64,000 nucleotides of DNA from a virus, in IMG/VR virus record IMGVR_UViG_3300020203_000008, positions 62,001 to 126,000 of that record, one strand, 5' to 3'. The position numbers and the translations under genes are program-made. Below are positions 27,262 to 34,921 of this stretch, one piece after another. Every line of letters begins with the position of its first letter. Positions within the stretch are counted from its first letter, which is position 1. The notes under the pieces are model-generated. The model saw only the letters and a program-made list of their open reading frames with translations. It was not told the DNA's origin and ran no database searches.

Positions 27262-27447
27262 ATGGGACAGATCCGTAAGCAGAGAAAAGTCGAGAAAAAG
27301 GTTGAGTCTGTAGCGGAACCGGTCGAAGCCAAGGACAGTACTGCCCTTAAAGCTGAAATGGATGCACTCCTAGATGAGATTGATTCAGTCCTAGAGGAAA
27401 ATGCAGCGGAGTTTGTTAAAGGCTACATTCAAAAAGGGGGGGAATGA
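27262..27447 (+). CDS. pup: Prokaryotic ubiquitin-like protein Pup, phage-encoded
   Basis: A 61-residue protein ending LEENAAEFVKGYIQKGGE. The last 26 residues match bacterial Pup (LLDEID-VLEEN-A-EFV--Y-QKGG-), including the coiled-coil that Mpa binds and the C-terminal Gly-Gly. The N-terminal half is charged and disordered, as in Pup. The gene encodes a C-terminal Glu, not Gln; Pup-Glu is the form that PafA ligates, so no deamidation by Dop would be needed. No PafA, Dop or proteasome gene is visible in the window, so host enzymes would be used. It follows the fibre genes and overlaps the next start (ATGA). Confidence 0.92.
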   Translation: MGQIRKQRKVEKKVESVAEPVEAKDSTALKAEMDALLDEIDSVLEENAAEFVKGYIQKGGE

Positions 27448-27659
27448 ACGAAGAAGACGAGCTACTTCGCAAGCTGGACGAAGAAATGCAGGATCGCAAG
27501 GTCATCTCCCTCATCCTCCGAGAGGGGCAGCCGGTGGAGGTCGAAAATGGAGGGCTTCCAGCCGATACTGTATTAGCAACACTATTTAAGGCTCTACTTT
27601 TCCTGGTCTTGGATGATTATATGGATGAAGACGAAATCCTTTACGAGGAAGAAGACTAG
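27444..27659 (+). CDS. Small acidic protein coupled to pup
   Basis: A 71-residue protein whose ATG overlaps the pup stop (ATGA). It is very acidic at both ends (MNEEDELLRKLDEEMQD; DEDEILYEEED) with a short hydrophobic helix ATLFKALLFLVL in the middle. Coupled translation suggests it may act with Pup, but there is no recognised domain. Confidence 0.65.
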   Translation: MNEEDELLRKLDEEMQDRKVISLILREGQPVEVENGGLPADTVLATLFKALLFLVLDDYMDEDEILYEEED

Positions 27660-27673
27660 GGAAGAAGAGAGCG

Positions 27674-27862
27674 GTGAACAAAATCGCCATCCAGAGGGCT
27701 AATGGGATTACCAGAATTGGGATTCTCTGTGAAGGTCATACCTCCGATGCGATTGGAATTCTCGTTAAAGCGGGTAAGGAATACCGGATACGAGAGTACG
27801 ACGGGCCTCAAATCTGTGAAGCCTGTGGACAAACAGACTATCTCCATGTGGAGGAGGGTTAA
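27674..27862 (+). CDS. Small protein with CxxC motif
   Basis: A 62-residue protein with a GTG start after a purine-rich stretch. The C-terminus contains ICEACGQTDYLHV, a half zinc-ribbon or redox-type CxxC. Its stop overlaps the next ATG by one base. No function is recognised. Confidence 0.55.
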   Translation: MNKIAIQRANGITRIGILCEGHTSDAIGILVKAGKEYRIREYDGPQICEACGQTDYLHVEEG

Positions 27863-28203
27863 TGAATTCGATTGTAAAGCTTGATGTTGGTTTCTTGGCC
27901 ATCGTTGCGGGTACGTTCATTCCGATCGTGGTCGCATTGGTAACCAAGTGGAAGACATCTTCAGGAGTCAAGGCTGTCGTTAATGGTTTACTAGCCGCTG
28001 TAGCCGGTGCTGTCGCTGTCGCTACCCAGGCTAATGGAGTCGTTAACGTCAGGAATACGGTAGGGGCTATTGCTCTAGCGTGGTTGACTTCTGTTGCCAC
28101 CTACTATGGCCTTTGGAAGCCAACTGGAATTGCTAATGCAGTTGGTGAGAAGACCCAGAACGTGGGTATTGGTTCGAATCAATCCGGTATTCCGGGGGCA
28201 TAA
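27862..28203 (+). CDS. Holin candidate (three membrane helices)
   Basis: A 113-residue protein with predicted membrane helices at about residues 9-28 (FLAIVAGTFIPIVVALVT), 36-58 and 66-86, and a short polar C-terminus (GEKTQNVGIGSNQ). Length, helix number and place beside other small membrane genes fit a class I holin, which makes the lysis pore in the inner membrane. No endolysin is visible nearby, so the lysis role is inferred. Confidence 0.6.
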   Translation: MNSIVKLDVGFLAIVAGTFIPIVVALVTKWKTSSGVKAVVNGLLAAVAGAVAVATQANGVVNVRNTVGAIALAWLTSVATYYGLWKPTGIANAVGEKTQNVGIGSNQSGIPGA

Positions 28204-28205
28204 TT

Positions 28206-28472
28206 GTGGACCGGCTAAAGTCGGGCACGGCAGGATGGGTCCTTCTCACCGCATTAGTGTTGAGTTGGGACTACGGAGTAGGTATGCGGGCGGGGGGAGA
28301 AACTCTCTCTTCCAGTTTTGCTAGAGCCACTCGCCATCCCCGTGCCCGATGGCCGGTTATATCTATGTGGGTTATCATAACGGCTCATTTGTTTGAACGG
28401 TTGCCAGAGATGGTTGATCCATTTCATCATATGGCAAAAGTAGTCAGCACGCGGGGGGCGGGGCGTGAGTGA
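28206..28472 (+). CDS. Small membrane protein of the lysis region
   Basis: An 88-residue protein with a GTG start and two probable membrane helices (GWVLLTALVLSWDYGVGM and RWPVISMWVIITAHLF). The segment between, AGGETLSSSFARATRHPRARW, resembles a small actinophage membrane protein often next to holins. It begins a patch of unusually high G+C. Confidence 0.6.
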   Translation: MDRLKSGTAGWVLLTALVLSWDYGVGMRAGGETLSSSFARATRHPRARWPVISMWVIITAHLFERLPEMVDPFHHMAKVVSTRGAGRE

Positions 28473-28678
28473 ACAAATTTCGAACACCCCGGAATATACA
28501 TTGGCCGAGGTTGACCAGGGATGGGATTATCTTCATCCTGGGCGTCCTCATGATCGGTTCGCAGACGGTTCACTCCCTCTCAGGGGAGTCGGCGGACGCA
28601 CAGATCGTGACGGGTGGGATCGCACTGATCCTCGCTCCAGGGATTCTGCACGCAGGCTCGAAGAAGCGGGACGAGTGA
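28469..28678 (+). CDS. Small membrane protein (two helices)
   Basis: A 69-residue protein with a GTG start overlapping the previous stop (GTGA). It has two probable membrane helices (GIIFILGVLMIGSQTV and IVTGGIALILAPGIL) and a basic/acidic tail. A longer alternative frame across the same bases is Arg/Asp/Gly rich without sense, so this frame is preferred. A holin or holin partner is possible. Confidence 0.6.
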   Translation: MNKFRTPRNIHWPRLTRDGIIFILGVLMIGSQTVHSLSGESADAQIVTGGIALILAPGILHAGSKKRDE

Positions 28679-28803
28679 GGACCGAGGTGGGCGGTCCCGC
28701 TCTAGTCAAGGTCGTCAAGAGATTCCGTATCGAGATCATCTACGTCATTGTTGCGGGGACAATCGTTGCCTGCACTCCCCTGATCCAGCGGGTAGTCGGA
28801 TGA
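28675..28803 (+). CDS. Small membrane protein (42 aa, one helix)
   Basis: A GTG at 28675 overlaps the previous stop (GTGA). The protein begins VRTEVGGPALVKVVKRFRIE and then has one membrane helix (IIYVIVAGTIVACTPLI). Its stop overlaps the next ATG. The frame stays open further upstream, but that part overlaps the previous gene and lacks a sensible sequence. Confidence 0.55.
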   Translation: MRTEVGGPALVKVVKRFRIEIIYVIVAGTIVACTPLIQRVVG

Positions 28804-29144
28804 GTCTGAGCCTGATCAAGAAGTTGACCCCTTACTTCTTTGTGGTGGTCGTCTCGATCGGCCTCATCGGTCAGATCCAGTTCAACGCCGACCGGAACGC
28901 GAGGGAGATACGAGATCGTATTCAATCAAAGTGCATCTCCATCCAGTCGAACTGGGACACGATTACCCGCATCCTCCTGACCGGACCCGACGACCCGCTT
29001 GTGATCCCGCCCGAGGTTGCGCCGGAAGTGCCCGAGTCGACGGTCGTGCTCATCGAGGAGATCCTCACCCAGGCAAACGACCGGGCCAACGCCCAGAAGC
29101 GCGAATCGCAGGAGAAGCTCGGACCACGACCGGGGTGCCCATGA
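28800..29144 (+). CDS. Membrane-anchored protein with extracytoplasmic domain
   Basis: A 114-residue protein starting at an ATGA overlap. One N-terminal membrane helix (YFFVVVVSIGLIGQI) is followed by a charged, helical exterior part (NADRNAREIRDRIQSKC...) and a Pro-rich segment. This type I-out layout and position resemble spanin-like or membrane-anchored lysis proteins, but there is no lipobox, so the role is open. G+C is 43 of 60 at 28981-29040, against about half elsewhere. Confidence 0.55.
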   Translation: MSLSLIKKLTPYFFVVVVSIGLIGQIQFNADRNAREIRDRIQSKCISIQSNWDTITRILLTGPDDPLVIPPEVAPEVPESTVVLIEEILTQANDRANAQKRESQEKLGPRPGCP

Positions 29145-29324
29145 CCGTTCTCGAATTTATCTTAAACTCAAATTAACAAACCAGTGAGAGCAATTAGCGA
29201 AAATTTTCCTGGTGCCGTCAAGCAAATCAAGAAAATCTGAGCAGAAATCCTTGCAACGGTACGGCTAGAGGCGTAGAACCTCACTACCGCCTGAGGGCGG
29301 GATAACCGAACGTATTAGTCGGGA
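29145..29324 (+). other. Noncoding junction between late and early blocks
   Basis: 180 bases without a plausible gene. The left half (29155-29215) is AT-rich with A/T runs. The right half contains a weak promoter-like pair TTGCAA (29251-29256), 17-base spacer, TAGAAC (29274-29279), and a perfect hairpin CCGCC-TGAG-GGCGG at 29287-29300 between that and the regulator gene. It separates structural genes from the regulator and recombination genes, so it probably ends one transcript and starts another. Confidence 0.5.
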
Positions 29325-29330
29325 GTGTTC

Positions 29331-29597
29331 GTGGGGCAGCCTTCTACGCTTGATGCTAGGTCTTTGACGCTTGCAGACGCGATCAGATACCTGAGGGAGA
29401 AGCGGGGCTTCAGTGCCCGATCTCTCAGCCTTAAGGCTGGAGTGAGTCCCTCCTATGTTGGGAAGCTGGAATCAGGCGAGATTGAACCTTCTGTGAGAGT
29501 GTTCGCAAGAATCGCTTTGGTTCTCGGTATGTCCCAACCGGAGATCTTTTTCTGTGTCGTGCAGGAAGGGCTCCGCGACCTCCCGACTAATGCTTGA
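29331..29597 (+). CDS. XRE-family helix-turn-helix regulator
   Basis: An 88-residue protein with GTG start at 29331 (a GTG at 29325 is also possible; GGGAG at 29320-29324 favours 29331). The Cro/CI-type HTH runs from LADAIRYLREKRGFSARSLS through LKAGVSPSYVGKLESGE and EPSVRVFARIALVLGMS. This is almost the whole protein, so it is a single-domain DNA-binding regulator. It sits at the start of the early block and overlaps a candidate promoter at its 3' end. Confidence 0.85.
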   Translation: MGQPSTLDARSLTLADAIRYLREKRGFSARSLSLKAGVSPSYVGKLESGEIEPSVRVFARIALVLGMSQPEIFFCVVQEGLRDLPTNA

Positions 29598-29622
29598 TAC
29601 TGTCCCACCCTCATGTTATTGT
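29594..29622 (+). promoter_or_regulatory. Candidate sigma-A promoter for recombination/replication genes
   Basis: TTGATA at 29594-29599, 17 bases, then TATTGT at 29617-29622 with an upstream TG one base before it (extended -10). The -35 matches 5 of 6 consensus bases and overlaps the stop codon of the regulator gene. The transcript would start about 25 bases before the exonuclease gene and its GGAGGG site. Confidence 0.5.
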
Positions 29623-29651
29623 TCTAAGATATTAGGCCGGAGGGCATGCAA

Positions 29652-30497
29652 GTGATGGATATGCTGGGGCGCATTAGTGCCTCAAAAATGAGTACCTTCA
29701 TGACCTGTCCTTTGCAGGCTAAATTCCAGTACCTGGACAAGCTTCCGAGGAAGCAGCATGCTTCGGCATCGTTCGGTACCTGTGTCCATCATGCTTTGGA
29801 TTTCTATAATAATACCGGGGACCTTAATAGGTCCGTAAACGAATTCCTCGATGTTTGGGAGAATCCCGAGAAACTAGGGGTGACTCCAGAGACCTGGCCT
29901 AAGGGTGGGACCTACGGCGGGATGCGTCAGCGTGGAATTGAGATGCTTCGTGGTTACCACGACGGTCTGAAGTGGGACACCAGAGAAGTCCTTGCCACTG
30001 AACACAAGTTTCTGGTCCCGCTGGGAGAGTTTGAAGTCACCGGATTCGTAGACCTCCTTGAGCTACGCAAGAATAAGCGTGGCAAGTCTGAGATCCGAGT
30101 CGTTGATTATAAAACGAATAAGAAGCAACCATTCCTGAATTCGTTGCATCTTAATATTCAGTTCACCACCTATGCTTATGCAGCCGAGCAACCTGAGTTT
30201 TGGTTAGGTAACGGTCCCGATTTTCCAGCCATGGAGAACGGGGCCTACTACTGGGAGATGTATAAGGACCTGCCGCGTCGTCCTATCTGGTATCAGCTAG
30301 AAACCCAGAAGGAGATGGACGCCGGGCTCCGAGACGACCAGGATTACATGCGTCTTTACCGGGTCTGCAAAGAGATGGCGAAGGCCGTGAAGTACGACGT
30401 GTTCATCCCTCAGATTAGTGGGGACTCCTGCGTGTTCTGTCCCTACACCGAGCCTTGTGGCATCCCGATTCCAGTTCCAGAGGAGGAAGATGAATAA
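29652..30497 (+). CDS. PD-(D/E)XK exonuclease, Cas4/AddB-like
   Basis: A 281-residue protein. GTG 29652 is seven bases after GGAGGG (29639-29644), while ATG 29646 is too close. Motifs: SASKMSTFMTCP at the N-terminus, GTCVHHALDFY, GFVDLLEL (metal Asp), VVDYKTNKK (the D-x-K core), and CVFCPYTEPC near the end. The N-terminal Cys and three C-terminal Cys fit the four-Cys iron-sulfur cluster of Cas4 and AddB nucleases. In phages this enzyme chews DNA ends for recombination; it precedes the Sak4-like gene. Confidence 0.85.
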   Translation: MMDMLGRISASKMSTFMTCPLQAKFQYLDKLPRKQHASASFGTCVHHALDFYNNTGDLNRSVNEFLDVWENPEKLGVTPETWPKGGTYGGMRQRGIEMLRGYHDGLKWDTREVLATEHKFLVPLGEFEVTGFVDLLELRKNKRGKSEIRVVDYKTNKKQPFLNSLHLNIQFTTYAYAAEQPEFWLGNGPDFPAMENGAYYWEMYKDLPRRPIWYQLETQKEMDAGLRDDQDYMRLYRVCKEMAKAVKYDVFIPQISGDSCVFCPYTEPCGIPIPVPEEEDE

Positions 30498-30705
30498 TAA
30501 TCTGCCCAATTTCATGAGGACAGAGCATGCCCTTAATGAGAGGGGTACTCGTGCTGATGTGAAAATTGCTGTTTGCTCATCGTGTGGAACGTATGGGCTT
30601 GTTGACACGGAGAACATTAAATGTGCTTGTGAACATAATCATCCACTAGCTCAGCGAGACTACGGTTGTCGTCTCGGATACTGCAAAAGGAATGGTAGTA
30701 AATGA
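30490..30705 (+). CDS. Small zinc-binding protein
   Basis: A 71-residue protein whose ATG lies just after AGGAGG and overlaps the previous gene by eight bases. It has three Cys groups: AVCSSCGTYG, KCACEH and GCRLGYCKR, fitting a zinc ribbon. It overlaps the next start by four bases. Function unknown. Confidence 0.65.
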   Translation: MNNNLPNFMRTEHALNERGTRADVKIAVCSSCGTYGLVDTENIKCACEHNHPLAQRDYGCRLGYCKRNGSK

Positions 30706-31685
30706 CACTTAAGACGAAGTGGACCGGCTCCTCCGAGTACGGCCGATACATTAAGATGCTGCTTGTTGGTGATCCCGGTTCCGGGAAGACCCTTACTAGC
30801 TCTACCTTCCCCGGCGTTTACATCGCGTCGGCTGAAGGTGGTCTGATGTCGATTCACGAGAAGAACCTGCCTCATGCTGAGATCACTACGAGCGAGGATC
30901 TTTTCGAACTAAAGAACATCCTCACCAAGTCTTCTGATGTCCGTAAGTCTGAGCTTGGGGTGGATCCGCAGACTGTAGTGATCGACACCATCGATGAGGT
31001 CCAGGGAATTCTCATTCGTGAGCGGATTGAGTCCGAAAAGTTGAGTGCCATGCGGATCCAGGATTTCGGTTGGCTTAATGAGCAGATGCAAAGCATTATC
31101 CGTGGGTTCCGTAACCTTGACCTTAATGTGGTATTTACCTGTCACGTCAAGGAAACTCGCGATGATGAGCTGGGACGCATTGTATACAAGCCCGGTTTAC
31201 AAGGCGCGATCGGAGACAAGATTGCTGGCTTCGTAGACATCTCCGGCATCTTGCAAGGTAAGACACTTACGAAGATTGTGGGCAACGAGACCAAGCAAAT
31301 TATCCAGCGAACGTTCAAGACTTTCCCGGACCCGCAGTACCCTTGGTTGAAGGATAGAAGCGGCAAACTCCCCGGCGATTTCTCGATTAATTTCGTGGAT
31401 GACTATGCTAGGATGCACAAGCTAATCTACGGAGATTCACCGATTGTGGATAACCCCGCTCTGTCTCCGATAGAAGTGATTGGTGTGATTGGAGAGCCGG
31501 AGAAAGTGGAGCCGGAAGTAAAAGAACCTGAGCCCGAAGAGGTCGAACAGGCCACTGATGGCAAGTACGAATGCTATAACTGTGGTGCTAATTTCGATGA
31601 TGAAGACCAGGCTGAACTAAGCAAGATCAGACTTCGCAAGCTGGCATGTGCTACTTGCTACGCCGAACTTAAGAGGAAGAAGTAA
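30702..31685 (+). CDS. Sak4-like RecA-fold ATPase (recombinase/annealing helper)
   Basis: A 327-residue protein. Walker A is GDPGSGKT (residues 23-30) and the Walker B-like strand is TVVIDTIDE near residue 90. The compact RecA-type core (AAA_24/Sak4 family) binds single-stranded DNA and works with an SSB-like protein in phage recombination. After an acidic linker (about residues 255-290) is a zinc finger YNCGANFDD and CATCYAEL. An exonuclease before it and an SSB-like gene after it support this role. Confidence 0.85.
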   Translation: MTLKTKWTGSSEYGRYIKMLLVGDPGSGKTLTSSTFPGVYIASAEGGLMSIHEKNLPHAEITTSEDLFELKNILTKSSDVRKSELGVDPQTVVIDTIDEVQGILIRERIESEKLSAMRIQDFGWLNEQMQSIIRGFRNLDLNVVFTCHVKETRDDELGRIVYKPGLQGAIGDKIAGFVDISGILQGKTLTKIVGNETKQIIQRTFKTFPDPQYPWLKDRSGKLPGDFSINFVDDYARMHKLIYGDSPIVDNPALSPIEVIGVIGEPEKVEPEVKEPEPEEVEQATDGKYECYNCGANFDDEDQAELSKIRLRKLACATCYAELKRKK

Positions 31686-31687
31686 AA

Positions 31688-32191
31688 ATGACAATTCCCG
31701 TTGATGATGGTTTTACTCTGGTTGAAACTGTTCCCCCTGAGGAGGGTGAGAAGAAGGAATTCGATATCATCCCAGACGACACCATTTTGGGTGCAGTCGT
31801 TGTTAAGTCTGAGAAGGCCGTTAAGCCCTACAAGGATGACGACGGTAATCCTATAATTAAGGTTGAGTTCTCATTCAAGGTTACGGACGAGGGCGAGTAC
31901 CGCAACCGTCGCGTCTGGGGCGAGACGCCAACTACCTTCACGACGCATCCGGATTGCAAGCTTCGGGCATGGGTCCAGGAAGCTTTGGCTGTTGCTGAGC
32001 TACCGAAGGATTTCACTTTCAACCTTGCCGACCTTAATGACCAGCCGGTACGTGTGGTTGTAGGTGTGCGTTCTTGGACAGATAAGAGCACCGGCAATTT
32101 GCAGGAACGCAACTACGTCAAGGACGTGATTCGCGATCGCGACCATGCTGAGGCTGTTGCGTCTGCTGTGCCCGAGGAAGAGCCCTTCTAA
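31688..32191 (+). CDS. SSB-like protein partnered with Sak4
   Basis: A 167-residue protein with a beta-rich core (LGAVVVKSEKAVKPYKDDDG, VEFSFKVTDEGEYRNRRVWG) and a disordered acidic tail ending EEEPF. The acidic-then-Phe tip is the hallmark of SSB proteins that recruit partners. Position after Sak4 and before nucleotide/replication genes fits a single-stranded DNA-binding protein of the DUF2815/DUF669 type. No sequence motif beyond the tail was matched. Confidence 0.7.
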   Translation: MTIPVDDGFTLVETVPPEEGEKKEFDIIPDDTILGAVVVKSEKAVKPYKDDDGNPIIKVEFSFKVTDEGEYRNRRVWGETPTTFTTHPDCKLRAWVQEALAVAELPKDFTFNLADLNDQPVRVVVGVRSWTDKSTGNLQERNYVKDVIRDRDHAEAVASAVPEEEPF

Positions 32192-32193
32192 TC

Positions 32194-32679
32194 ATGGGCA
32201 CGACAATTGAGCAGGTAATGGAGATAGCCTTAGAAGTGGCTACCCAGAGTCCTGATCCCTCAACGCAGAACGGTGCTGTCATCATCTCGGAAAAGCGGGG
32301 TGTGATGGTCCATGACTGCAACCGTTTCCCGGATGGTGTCCAATACTCAGATGAACGTTGGGAACGCCCAGCGAAATATGAGTATGTGGAACATGCGGAA
32401 CGCGGATCTGTGTTTAAGGCAGCCAGATTAGGTATTCCAACAAATAATGCAGTGATGGTTGCGGTATGGGCTGCCTGCTCAGACTGTGCCAGGGCTATTG
32501 TACAGTCGGGCATTAAGACACTTGTCCGGGGTCCTAACGGTGGGGCAGCCCATTGGGATGGTTCAATTTCCATTGGTGACACCATCCTATTGGAGGGCGG
32601 AGTCAACATCGTGGACTTGGATCTCTCGGATTTCAAAATCCCCACCCTGAGAAGGAATGGGGAGGTGTGGATCCCATGA
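32194..32679 (+). CDS. dCMP deaminase-like protein
   Basis: A 161-residue zinc-dependent deaminase. H67-A68-E69 (VEHAERG) supplies one zinc ligand and the catalytic Glu; C95 and C98 (AACSDCARAI) supply the others. The N-terminal SPDPSTQNGAVI matches the substrate-loop signature of the family. The Cys segment is ACxxC where most have PCxxC. It would convert dCMP to dUMP for dTTP supply, beside the reductase and kinase genes. Confidence 0.8.
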   Translation: MGTTIEQVMEIALEVATQSPDPSTQNGAVIISEKRGVMVHDCNRFPDGVQYSDERWERPAKYEYVEHAERGSVFKAARLGIPTNNAVMVAVWAACSDCARAIVQSGIKTLVRGPNGGAAHWDGSISIGDTILLEGGVNIVDLDLSDFKIPTLRRNGEVWIP

Positions 32680-32882
32680 TTCATGCAGTTCATCTTAATG
32701 ACGATCAGACAAATTACCTTCATGCCGATGACTTCTACTGCGAGTATGGACTGATTACTTTCGTCCGATATGAAACCGAACCTATCGATTTTCAGACAGT
32801 AGCCTCATGGCCAGTAGATCTAGTGGAATGGATAGCGGTAGACCCTGATGGCAGAGGACGTATTAGCCTATCTACACTCTAA
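32676..32882 (+). CDS. Small protein (68 aa), unknown
   Basis: ATG 32676 overlaps the deaminase stop (ATGA). Residues begin MIHAVHLNDDQTNYLHADDF and continue with an acidic, aromatic-rich sequence. It overlaps the primase start by 35 bases. A slightly longer version from GTG 32667 would overlap more. No family is recognised. Confidence 0.6.
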   Translation: MIHAVHLNDDQTNYLHADDFYCEYGLITFVRYETEPIDFQTVASWPVDLVEWIAVDPDGRGRISLSTL

Positions 32883-34776
32883 AGGTGTCGAAACTAAGCA
32901 AGCTACTGGTCCTAATGTTCATACAGCTTGCTGGTATTGCGGCGAGAGCCCAGGTAAGCGAGGTCGTTTATATATCAATGTAGATCCTAATGCGGAACCT
33001 CCAGGTTTGTTCACCTGTTTTCTGTGTGGTCGTCGTGGGGGCCTGAATGCCATCAAAAAGCATTTCGGGGATCCCATTACCGACTCTAAGGTCGAACGGT
33101 TCTCAGAGGTCCACAGGGTCCGTCAGGCAGCGGCTGTTTATTACCACGCGAATCTCGCTGAGCACCCTGAGATAGTCCAATATTTACAGACTGATCGTGG
33201 TCTTACCGAAGAGACCATTAAGAAGCATCAATTAGGGTATGCAGACGGCGGACTACTTGAATTCCTGTTAGAGAAGAAGTACGACCTGGACGACATCAAG
33301 GGCACCGCGCTGGTTCAGGAACGTAACGGGAAACTTGTGGACTTCCTGGACGACGCCATCACGATTCCGTACATCGCGTCGGGGTCGGTGGTGAATATCC
33401 GTGGTCGAAAGATGTCCGGTGAGACCAAATACCTAACTCCACCGAAGTCAACGACCAGGCTGTTTAACACTGACGCGCTGTTCCAGGCAGACCAAATCGT
33501 CGTTACCGAAGGGGAGTTCGATGCCCTGCTTCTGGAGCAGATGGGGTACGCCGCGGTCGGTTGTCCGGGAGCGAATGTCTGGCAGGACTCGTTCACCCAG
33601 TACACGGCCTCCGCTAAGCGGGTTTACATAGTTTTTGACAACGACTCGTCAGGTCGAGCTGGGCTGGAAAAAATCCAGGAGCAGATCGGCCATCGGGCTA
33701 GGGGAACTACTGTTCCTCCGCTTCACGGTCCAGAGGACCACAACGACATTAGTGATTGGATCCTTCAGCAAGGCCACACGCAACAGGACTTTGAGAATCT
33801 GCTGGCCCGTACTTCAGGTGGGTTGCTGCTGACGGTAGATGATGCGATCCGTGAGTTCTCCGAGCTTCAGGGTCGAGAAGGAATCAAGTTTGGGCACGAG
33901 CTTCTTGATGTGATGATCAAGCCGGGGTTGCTGCCATCGCAGGTAATGGTGATTTTGGCGAAGACTGGCACGGGAAAAACTTTGCACCTTTTAAATACGT
34001 TCCAGTCCATGGCTATGGAGAAGCCTGACATCAAAATTTTGTTCTGTTCGTTGGAGCAGACTCGTGGAGACTGGTTCGAGCGAGCACGAAGGATTCATGG
34101 GTTTCATAACCTCGATTTGGCACCGGACTTCGAGAAGCCTGGAGATCAGTTCTACGAGCGGCTTCATGGGGCCACCTTGGATTTCTGGCGGAACAACCTC
34201 CTCATGGTGGATAAGAACAGAATGACCGAAGAGGATCTTGTGTCCTGCATCGAGGAGTATGAGGAGTACATGGGTGCCCGCCCAGATGTGGTGGCAATCG
34301 ATTACCTCGGATACTGGGCGAGTTCCTTCAAGGGGAAAGACAAGTACGAGAAAGTCACAGATGCGGTGATGGCTCTTAAGGCTGTCGCTAAGGAATACCA
34401 GGTTCCGATCATTGCCCCGCATCAGGTGAACCGTGGGGCTGACTTTGGGTCAGAGTTTCAAGCTGACTCAGCTAGAGATTCGGGTGCCGTTGAAGAGACT
34501 GGTGACTTTGTGTTTGGTCTCTGGTCTCCTGATTCCCAGAAAGGTAAGAAGACAGAGGAACGCACGGGTCGTGTCCATCTTAAGATCCTGAAGTCACGAC
34601 ATGGTGGCAAGGGAACAGAGATTGAGTACCAATTTGCTCCCTTAACGCTTGCAATGGTGCCGATCACGAGCATGGCCCATCGAGAAGCCCGCCATGAGTT
34701 GGAGTATCAACTGCGGAAAGACTCATGGGAGCAGGCGCTGTGGCGGCACAAGACAGGAATGCGAACCTCGCCTTGA
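32848..34776 (+). CDS. Bifunctional DNA primase-helicase (T7 gp4 type)
   Basis: A 642-residue replication enzyme. Cys 28, 31, 57 and 60 (CWYC, CFLC) form a zinc-binding primase domain. TOPRIM motifs VVTEGEFDALL (about 217-227) and VYIVFDNDSSG (about 261-271) follow. The C-terminal DnaB-type helicase has Walker A AKTGTGKT (371-378), FCSLEQTRGDWFERA, Walker B VVAIDYLG (about 481) and the Gln/Arg-type motif APHQVNRG. It unwinds the fork and makes primers. Confidence 0.92.
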   Translation: MAEDVLAYLHSKGVETKQATGPNVHTACWYCGESPGKRGRLYINVDPNAEPPGLFTCFLCGRRGGLNAIKKHFGDPITDSKVERFSEVHRVRQAAAVYYHANLAEHPEIVQYLQTDRGLTEETIKKHQLGYADGGLLEFLLEKKYDLDDIKGTALVQERNGKLVDFLDDAITIPYIASGSVVNIRGRKMSGETKYLTPPKSTTRLFNTDALFQADQIVVTEGEFDALLLEQMGYAAVGCPGANVWQDSFTQYTASAKRVYIVFDNDSSGRAGLEKIQEQIGHRARGTTVPPLHGPEDHNDISDWILQQGHTQQDFENLLARTSGGLLLTVDDAIREFSELQGREGIKFGHELLDVMIKPGLLPSQVMVILAKTGTGKTLHLLNTFQSMAMEKPDIKILFCSLEQTRGDWFERARRIHGFHNLDLAPDFEKPGDQFYERLHGATLDFWRNNLLMVDKNRMTEEDLVSCIEEYEEYMGARPDVVAIDYLGYWASSFKGKDKYEKVTDAVMALKAVAKEYQVPIIAPHQVNRGADFGSEFQADSARDSGAVEETGDFVFGLWSPDSQKGKKTEERTGRVHLKILKSRHGGKGTEIEYQFAPLTLAMVPITSMAHREARHELEYQLRKDSWEQALWRHKTGMRTSP

Positions 34777-34921
34777 GGCGTACTAACAAAAGATACGGTC
34801 ATTCAATTTTCCCGGTCATATCAGGAGTTTCGAGAAGCGTAGGGAAACAAAATGGAGATTCAAAGATAACTGTGTAGGTCCTCGAAGCCGATGTTAACCA
34901 TTACCTTCTAGTGAGGCAATC
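34777..34921 (+). other. 145-base gap after the primase-helicase
   Basis: No gene of credible length is seen. It has short inverted repeats and TTAACCATTACC ahead of the methyltransferase, but no convincing promoter or terminator. Confidence 0.4.

Noticed and set aside
28465-28803. 112-residue frame across two small membrane genes
   Set aside because: Its first two thirds are Arg/Asp/Gly nonsense opposite a good two-helix membrane frame; only its last 42 residues, starting at an overlapping GTG (28675), are accepted.
27228-29324. PafA, Dop, Mpa or proteasome genes next to pup
   Set aside because: None of the neighbouring proteins has glutamine-synthetase-fold or AAA proteasome motifs.
27862-29324. 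Endolysin gene beside the holin candidate
   Set aside because: No amidase, glycosidase or peptidase motif is present in any frame of this stretch.
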